Below, piece after piece: positions 56,771-64,000 of a DNA stretch of 64,000 bases. Every line of letters begins with the position of its first letter. Position 1 is the stretch's first letter. Both the position numbers and the translations under genes were made by a program. Source of the DNA: Vitis vinifera (lineage: Eukaryota > Streptophyta > Magnoliopsida > Vitales > Vitaceae); contig NC_081811.1 of NCBI RefSeq assembly GCF_030704535.1, forward strand, positions 3,612,501-3,676,500. The letters run 5' to 3'. The notes under the pieces are model-generated. The model worked only from the letters and a program-made list of their open reading frames with translations. It did not search any database and was not told the origin of the DNA.

Positions 56771-57611
56771 TCTAACTAGTAACTTCTGCCCACATCACTA
56801 CCTCCTTTTTGGTCTAAAATTTACTTGTCATCTCTTTTTGAAACAGACTTTAAGTGTTTCCTAAACAGAGATAAAAGTATGGTCTTGTTTAAATTTATTT
56901 GTGATAGCATTTTGTCACGGGCCTAAGCATGAAACCCACTTGGGATAAGGGGAGAAAATAAGATTGAGAGCTTTTGTTTATGATGTTTTAAGCTTATAGA
57001 AGCTGGTGGGGGAATTTGAAAAAAAAAAAGAAGGCGAAATGGGGATGGGGAGATGTTGATTGTCTTGTGGAAGAAGAACATAGATTGTGGATGAGGTCAT
57101 TTTCAAATCTAGAGATATAAATACTAGCGTGTGGAGCAGCACTAGAACCGTGGTGCAGTAAATGCTTTATTTGGTCATACACTCATACGTGTTCAAAAGA
57201 GATTTTTTTTCCAAACTCAAAATCATGGGTTTGGAGAAGCCAAAATTCTACTGCACTCGATGCATATATTTGACTCTGCCTCACCCAAAAGGAATAGCAA
57301 CAAATCACAGGGGAGATGAGACCTGCATATTTATATATCTTTTATAACCTTTTGTCCAACTGTGCCCTGTTTGGGTACGATTACTCTTTTGCTTTTTGTG
57401 TTTCATTTTGACGATCAAATTTTGATCTCTGTGTCCCCTGCCTGTCACTGCCATTCAGCAGCTGATAGGCAAGTTCTTTACAATGACTAATACAACCTTT
57501 GATACAAGAGATATGTAAAACACCCCACCTTTTTTCTTTTTAAAATTTTTATACTTTAAAAAAAAAAAAAAAAAAATCCGTGACTTTTATTTATGAAAAG
57601 GAAAAAAATGT

Positions 57612-57900
57612 AATAACTCGTTTCCAATTGTATAAATACTATTTGCTTTGAGTTCAAAAGATTTTTACAACTTTAAAACAAATTTATAAGATTAAAAAGA
57701 GTTTATATTTATTTATCATCGATAATTTCCTATTTATTTGATGTAAGATATCACCATCATTTTTCATGTAAACATAATATCCTTATTATGTTTCATAGGA
57801 TTACAAGACCAAGTAGATAAATACTCATCACGAGATCAAGCAAATCCCTATATCAAAATCGGGAATCAATTCTAATATCATTTATAATAACTAACTTTTA
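57612..57900. repeat. Relic of dispersed repeat, copy 3
   Basis: It starts TAATAACTCGTTTCC, continues GTATAAATACTATTTGCTTT, CTTTAAAACAAATTTATAAG and an ATGTTTCATAGGATTACAAG segment, and ends ATCATTTATAATAACTAACT. This order matches the repeat of the MHX intron (TCTCATGGGATTG, ATTTATAATGACTCACT). Diverged, with no coding capacity. Confidence 0.6.
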
Positions 57901-58957
57901 ACTTAGGGCATGAAATCATCGTCGTACTTTTGCATATGACCATGCAATACAACAAGATAATAAGGTCTAACCTCGTGACCATATACTAATGCATGTGAGA
58001 AAACAATACAACAAATTCTTCATTCATAGTCTGATTTATATTTTGAAAAATCAATGGTCATCCACGGTCTGATATACAACCCGTGAAAGAAAGACAAGGA
58101 CAGCCATGTTAACCCACAAATGTAGCCTGTCCATCAAACCTAATGGACCACAAATATAGACTATATTTGTCCGTCAAATCTAATGGTTATCCTTGGCCTG
58201 AGGCATTCCACCAACCAGGGAAAGGGATGTTTCTCATCTTTTTAAAACGGTACGGGTTATGCATCAGAATAAATTTTTTTACATGTGACGCCATTTTTAT
58301 TTTCATTAATAGAAATAGCAGTCAAGATAAATTCAAGCACTCAATCGACAGTTATGGTGATTAGACAAATTTTCGATTGAAAGTTATATAAAATATGAAT
58401 TTTTTTCTTTTAGATATTTGGAAAAAAAAAATTTTAAATTATATATTAAATTTATAAAAAAATTAATAGAAATCTTTTTATAATTATTTTAATTTAATAA
58501 TGAATGAAATGTCTGTTTCACTCTTTATTTTCTCTGTCCAATAATACCTAAATTCAATCATCAAACGATTGTAAATAAATTTTAAATATCCATGGCTTGT
58601 CAGTCACTATTTTTTTTGTTTGTTTTTTTAGGATAAAAAAAAATTTGTTAATTTAAAAAACAAGTTTGGAAAATTGGGATTGAAAACAATGTTTTAAAAA
58701 AATTTATTCTAAAAATATGATAACTTTTAAAATAAAGTAAAAGAGTTTTGAAATTTTCATGGGTATGTATTGTGTTCTAAGGAACAACCGAAACATTGAA
58801 AATAAGTTGTAGCATTACACTACACATGATGATGTAATACTTCCTTAGAAAGCAGGTCAAAAAAATTATTTTTCAAAATAAAATTCCTAAACAAAATTTA
58901 ATACATAAAAACAATATATAACTCTACAAAATTAAGACCCATTCTCAAAACATTAGG

Positions 58958-59325
58958 GCCCATTTGAAAACTATTTCTCTAAAACAAGGGAAAAAATAAC
59001 ATGAAAACACGTCTGATTTTCTCTATTTTCTGTCTTTAAAAATTAAAAATATTATATTTTAAAATAATATTTTTTAATTGTTTTCAATAGTTTTTACGGA
59101 TTATTTTAAAAAATAATCATATAAATATATAATATGATTAAGAATAAAACACTAAATATAATTTTTTTTTTTAAATATTTAAAAAGAAATAAAAATATTT
59201 CAAGCTCCTAAACATATTTTTGTTTAATAAAACATCATAAAATAAATTTTAAAAAATATTTTCAAAAACTGTTTTTTTTATAACCGTTTCGAAAACAGTA
59301 ACCACATAGAGCCATTTTTTTTTAA
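58958..59325. repeat. AT-rich interspersed repeat (MITE-like), copy 2
   Basis: The left end GGGCCCATTTGAAAACTATT and a right end that reads inverted as GGCTCTATGTGGTTACTGTT resemble the termini of common plant MITEs. The middle shares two ordered segments with the repeat at 46690-46985. No target duplication found. Confidence 0.55.
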
Positions 59326-59689
59326 AATAAGTTTTACTTTTTACTCTGGCATACCTGACAATGTAAGGAAGTCAACCATTTAAAAGCTGACTTTAACCAG
59401 AGAAACAGCACAGTATGAAGTAAACCTATGCCATTTCATTTCCTACGCCATCATCCTTCCAATGTGTACATGAAAATTGGGAGAGATAACTAGGGAGGGA
59501 GGCCATACAAGACATGTAACCAACCCATTGTTCCCCTGAGGGTCCAAAAACACAGCAAGACAATCAGAAGCATTCAAAAGAACTGGCCTTTTTTGATCAA
59601 GAATGTTAGAACCCTGATACTGCACCCACTAACTTGTCGCACAGCTAGAGCTAGGTCACCCATCTGGGTGGGACCACCATGAGAGGGCA

Positions 59690-59880
59690 GGGCTCTCAGC
59701 CTCTCTCTCACCATTTTCTTTGGAAATTTTGATGGTGCAAGCACAGGAGAGTGTAACAGAGGTTAGGCTTTGCGTGTTGAGATCATGGTGTGTGCTGTTT
59801 GTGAGACTTGGGGCTGCCCCTAGGTAGATATGATTCTTTATGCAGTAGGTTCAGCTTTTTCCCCCAAAATTTATGGTTGT
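59690..59880 (-). repeat. Relic paralogue of pri-MIR164 leader
   Basis: It shares in order, with 56510-56770, CACCWTTTTCTTTGGAA, TTTGATGG-GTGCAA, GCTTTGCGTGTT, the run CTAGGTAGATATGATTC and CAGCTTTYTCCCC-AAAA. There is no miR164 or star sequence near this copy. It looks like a duplicated MIR164 upstream region that lost, or never carried, the hairpin. Confidence 0.6.
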
Positions 59881-60241
59881 TTTTACCAGAATCAAGACAC
59901 CAAAGTTTCAGAGCCCATGATAGCTAGGTAGATCATGTCCAGTGAACAGAGCAAAGCATGAAAGCATAGATGCACAAGATGGGTCCAGACCCCTATAAGT
60001 CTTTTTTACTCTAGTTCTGGCTAGGACTCATTTATCACCATATTTCCACTGGTTTTGAACCAAATAACAATGAACACATTAGACTTCATAATTTAGATGA
60101 AAAGCCCATTTTGATTTTCATAAATTATGATACATGCTACATCCTACATGCGATATGAATACTCTTTCACTAATTTATATGATTAATAGAAAAACAAGGA
60201 AAAGTAGTGAGGGAAAAATGGAGAATCGGTCGTCATACTGG

Positions 60242-63200
60242 TCATCTCTTGAAGTTGAAAGTCACTTGAACAACATAGCGCATCCTAATCTGATCCACAT
60301 TGTAAACTATGTACTCATTGTACAATAAACCACCCTGCAAGAATTTGAATGAGGCTTATTATGACAAAATCTGATAATACAATGAAAATTAGGTAGTAAT
60401 ACAATAAACCATACTGGAAGTGATTTGAATTAAATTTCTTAAATCCATCCTGCCTACCTTAGGGTCCGATCGCAGCTTTGGCTTTCCTAGGGGGACAACA
60501 ATACCATTTTCAAATGCTTGAGCTTCTGAGGGATCTGGTGCGGTTGCACCAATTCCTTTTGTGCTGCAGTGTAGGAATTATACTCCCATTAACTTTATAG
60601 CAATTGACAGGGAAGAGGGATACCACTTATGATTGGTCATGTGTCAAGCTAAAAATTAGATAAACAGCAAATTTGAAATCACTTCATAGGGAAGGTTCTC
60701 TTTGTTCCCAGCTTACAAATATTATCAAGTTCTGATCGAACTATTTTAATGATGAATAGTTTGTGTCAAGAAAATCAGGTTATTGTGACCCTGCAGGATT
60801 GGCAGGGAAAACTGCTGGCTTTCCTACGAGCTTTCACCTTCATGGTGGTAAATTAGAAAAGTTGTGCATGAAGATGCAATTCAGAACAGTGGTTACAAGA
60901 GCTTTTAGTATAGTGAATTTTCATGAAATTTAAATGCTAGCAATGGTACTGGGGAATTAACCATTAGCTCTTGCATTGAGCAATTTTACTTTATCAAAGC
61001 ACATCAGATAAACATTATCCAATGGCAACATCAAGAAAAAGAGTGAATGATACCTTAACTTTCCCTCTGGTAACTTATCAGCATTACAATTTGCAGTCAG
61101 AAGTTCAGCCATATCACCCAGTGCAACCTGAAAAACAGGGTTCAATAGTTTTACAAGAGCATCCAATTATGAGAAAGATGAGAAAAATCATTTGCCACAT
61201 CAGTACAAGAAAAGCTAGATTTTTTTCTTGGAAGAATATCTAAGCAATAATCAATGTATAATCTAGATGAGCATAACATCATCCTGATCAATCTGGAATG
61301 TGAGGCCAATCTTTTGCGTGGTTATCAAGTGGAAAATTCTGACTATTTCCTTCGGGACCTAAATAGCATGCATTGAGTGAAAACAGACGATTGATTGGGG
61401 CAATTTTATCTTTGTCAGGTAAATTTCTGTCACAAGTTCAATCACAGTTTTTTTTTTTTTCGTTTTTAATCATTAATGAGAAAAGACAATTTGTTTAAAT
61501 TGATAATTCAAAATCACATTTTTTATACTCTGTAATAAAAATAACTCTGCTGGACAAGTAACAACCTCGCATAAAACCAGCACACCAGTAGTCATAGCAC
61601 AGGATGGGTAGGAATAATTAGCACTTTTGGAGAACATATCGGCAAAATAAACCCCCTTTCCAAACATGTAACCTGTTGCAGGTGCCTCAGGAGGAGCAAT
61701 CCGCAAACCTGGTGGTTTGTTATGGAACAAATTGCATTTAGATCTTTTGCAAAATTCATGAGTATATACCAAAACAAAAAGACAAAAAGAATAACCTTGG
61801 GATAGAATGCCAGTCCAGTTTGTGAGTCGAGAACCATGCCATAGTAGCATTCTATTTTTTGTACTAGAAAACTGCCGACAAGAGTAAAAGGAGAGTTACA
61901 GCAGGCTTAAAACACTTGAAGTAACATTCTAGAAGCAACTGGAAAAACTATCACGGCTGTAATTATCCATAAAGATTGAAATAGATTATGAAGGGCATAT
62001 TTCATCTTGGACTAGCATTGTTCACCTTTCTGAAACGTTCAACTTCACCCTCTCTTGAAACCCTGAATATTTGGACAATATCAACAGTATAATTTGAATG
62101 TGTTTCTGCATGAGTGTTCTCCATATACTTGGCAATCTGATCACAGACACGAATAGTTTAGCAAGTTAGAGATAAAAGTGTCTAGCTGATTAACAAATGA
62201 ATTCCAAATGATAAAGCTTTCTTATTTCATATAATTTGTTGATCTATTTCAAGATCAAGAATAAAAGGCTGAACAGTAACATTCAACATTCCTATCACCA
62301 CCTCTTCCCAAACTTTCAACCCACACAATTTCTAATACCATACAAATAATGAACATACCATAGAAAATTCCTCAGAATTGACTTCAAGAGGAATCATTTC
62401 ACAATGAAGGCGTTGGTAATGCATATGTAAGGGATCTTCCTACAACAGTAGGGAAAAAAAAAATTAGAGAACCTGAAACAGAGCCTTTAAGCAGCTTAAA
62501 TGAGATAAGAGTGTATTCAAGAGGCTGTGTCTAATGAATCTATTTGTGATGTACAAGAACTAACATATCAAATAAAAAATGTATTAAGGAAACAAGACTT
62601 CAACAGAAAAGGGGCAAATTTATGTTACATGTCAAGTTGACATTCCAAAAACTTGATTAAGAACTAATAACTTTAGAACAAAATGAAATGAATGTGGTAC
62701 AATTCTTGATTGTCTAAAAAGTAAATGATCAAGTAAATTCAAATTATCATATGAAGTTTTTCTGTATTTAAGAGAAGGATGTGCTACAATTTTCAGTTAA
62801 AAGTTGATTCACGATGAAGTGCAAAAACTACTTTCAGCAATTTAAACTAACAAAAGCATTGCACGCAATAATAGGCACATCCATAAAATATTTCCAACAG
62901 TATATCTTGGATCCTGACATCCTGGATATCAGCAAAAAAAATAAAAAATAAATAAAGAGGTAAATGATATAAATATGCATTTTGCATCTGATAGAATGGT
63001 AGGTCTTTTACTCCTTGCAAACATGTTCTCAGGAGATACCTACAGAAGCAATATTCAGAATGCCACATAAAATCAGTCAATATGATAGAAGCATAGATAA
63101 AGAATACCTGTGTCCCAATATCATCCTTCAACAACTTTGTCGCAACCTCAATTTCTCCAAGGGCTTCAACCTTCATGGATAAAAGTAATTGAGCACAGTC

Positions 63201-63952
63201 TCTAATAAAATAAAAATAACTAAATAAATTTGCATTCATGAATAAAATCCACTAATAGATTGCTGTGGGAGATTATCAACTAGGATGGTACATAAAATCA
63301 GTAGGATCCAGAGATAAAGCTAATAAAGTTGTCAAGAAAATTACAATGGCAGGAAGGATTGGAAACACCACTCACAAATTTAAAAAGGTAAAAAGAAGCA
63401 TGGATTTAATAGAAACAGTATCAACACATGGCCAAAAAGAAAAAAGAATTACCATTTCCAACTTGTGTTTCAACTTCTGAGGGGTGTCAATGACAAAGTC
63501 ACCTGCCAGTATTTACATTTTTATATTTATTAGATACTGTTTTCTTTTTAATAAGATATATACCACCAATCACAAATTCTTATAATCCTCAGTGTATGAT
63601 TTGATAGAAGGATCAGAAAACACACACAAAAAAAAATAGAACGAAGACTCACGCATTTTCTTAAAACCAAAGTCATGAGGGATAACTGTGTAGAATTCTC
63701 TGCAAAAAAAACAACAATAAAAAATGGGACTCCAAGTATCTTTGAAGCTAGAAATTAGAATTAAGCGAAGCAGAATGGGAATATCCACATGATGAATATC
63801 AGCCCAAAGATGCAGTTAGAAATGTAAAGAAAATAGTATCGAGCAATCAAAGCCATGAAGCAACAGACAAATTCTTACCCACTCAATTGCTCAAGTGTCT
63901 TCCTATTTGACTGGCTAATCACATCAGCAATCCTCTTCAAAACATCATACCC
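60242..63952 (-). CDS. PARP2: Poly(ADP-ribose) polymerase, PARP2-type, C-terminal part
   Basis: Eleven minus-strand exons in the window join in frame: 63879-63952, 63653-63699, 63453-63502, 63108-63170, 62359-62439, 62026-62136, 61796-61871, 61566-61708, 61054-61127, 60458-60563 and 60242-60334, for about 305 residues; the rest lies beyond the right edge. It begins in the PARP regulatory helical domain ([48 protein letters not shown]) and continues through the catalytic domain. The H-Y-E triad is intact: H in [16 protein letters not shown] in [16 protein letters not shown] in [20 protein letters not shown]. It should use NAD+ to build ADP-ribose chains in the nucleus at DNA breaks. The [10 protein letters not shown] ending favours PARP2 over PARP1. 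Confidence 0.9.
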
Positions 63953-64000
63953 CTATATATATGTCCAAAGAAAGGTAACACGTTGACTGTTAAAATGGGA

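Larger units (their letters stand above)
56771..60241. other. Intergenic region between MIR164 and PARP gene
   Basis: No protein gene supported. It contains a 20-nt A tract near 57557, a dispersed-repeat relic (57612-57900), an AT-rich repeat (58958-59325), a relic of the MIR164 leader (59690-59880) and the 3' flank of the PARP gene. Confidence 0.5.

Overview
The window is nuclear DNA of a eudicot plant. Genes are split by many GT-AG introns, non-coding DNA is AT-rich, and plant-specific families are present: MHX, a DYW-class PPR protein, PHR2, plant-type GCP4 and MIR164. Codon style, gene sequences and repeat types resemble Vitis (grapevine); this species call is inference.

Region 1 (1-8160) is a graveyard of gene pieces around one well-preserved transposase. 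It holds a KIN-14 kinesin motor exon, a truncated RPS12 retrocopy, a lone 42-bp SEPALLATA-type MADS exon, an intact three-exon hAT transposase gene (671 aa), and a NETWORKED1 coiled-coil fragment with two in-frame stops. A minus-strand leader-like exon at about 7970-8150 may face RPL22.

Region 2 (8160-35000) holds RPL22 with a hAT-like MITE in its promoter, an intronless PPR-DYW editing factor, the 8-coding-exon MHX vacuolar Mg/Zn-proton exchanger with a spliced leader and a minimal AUG-stop uORF, PHR2 (photolyase family, minus), and a seven-exon SAM-dependent methyltransferase of the LCMT-like family. MHX introns carry a 5'-truncated LINE, a tRNA-derived SINE with the same 3' tail, a MITE with an internal tandem repeat, and a compound inverted repeat.

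Region 3 (35000-53000) holds two long minus-strand housekeeping genes reconstructed exon by exon: GCP4 (16 exons, 743 aa, microtubule nucleation) and UTP14 (11 exons, 901 aa, SSU processome). Two tiny insertions in GCP4 introns, of 56 and 24 bp, have perfect target-site duplications and LINE/SINE-like tails.

Region 4 (53000-64000) is AT-rich intergenic DNA with decayed repeats, a clear MIR164 precursor on the minus strand, a paralogous non-coding relic of the MIR164 leader 3 kb away, and the catalytic half of a PARP2-type poly(ADP-ribose) polymerase (minus) running off the right edge.

The genes do not form one pathway. RPL22 and UTP14 share a ribosome-synthesis theme and both carry telo-box-like motifs. 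I found no evidence of a novel multi-gene system. The most informative signals are MIR164, the LINE/SINE tail family and its nano-insertions, the MHX leader uORF, and the gene-fragment cluster beside the intact hAT gene. All exon limits were read by eye from splice consensus and reading-frame continuity, and no transcript data were available.
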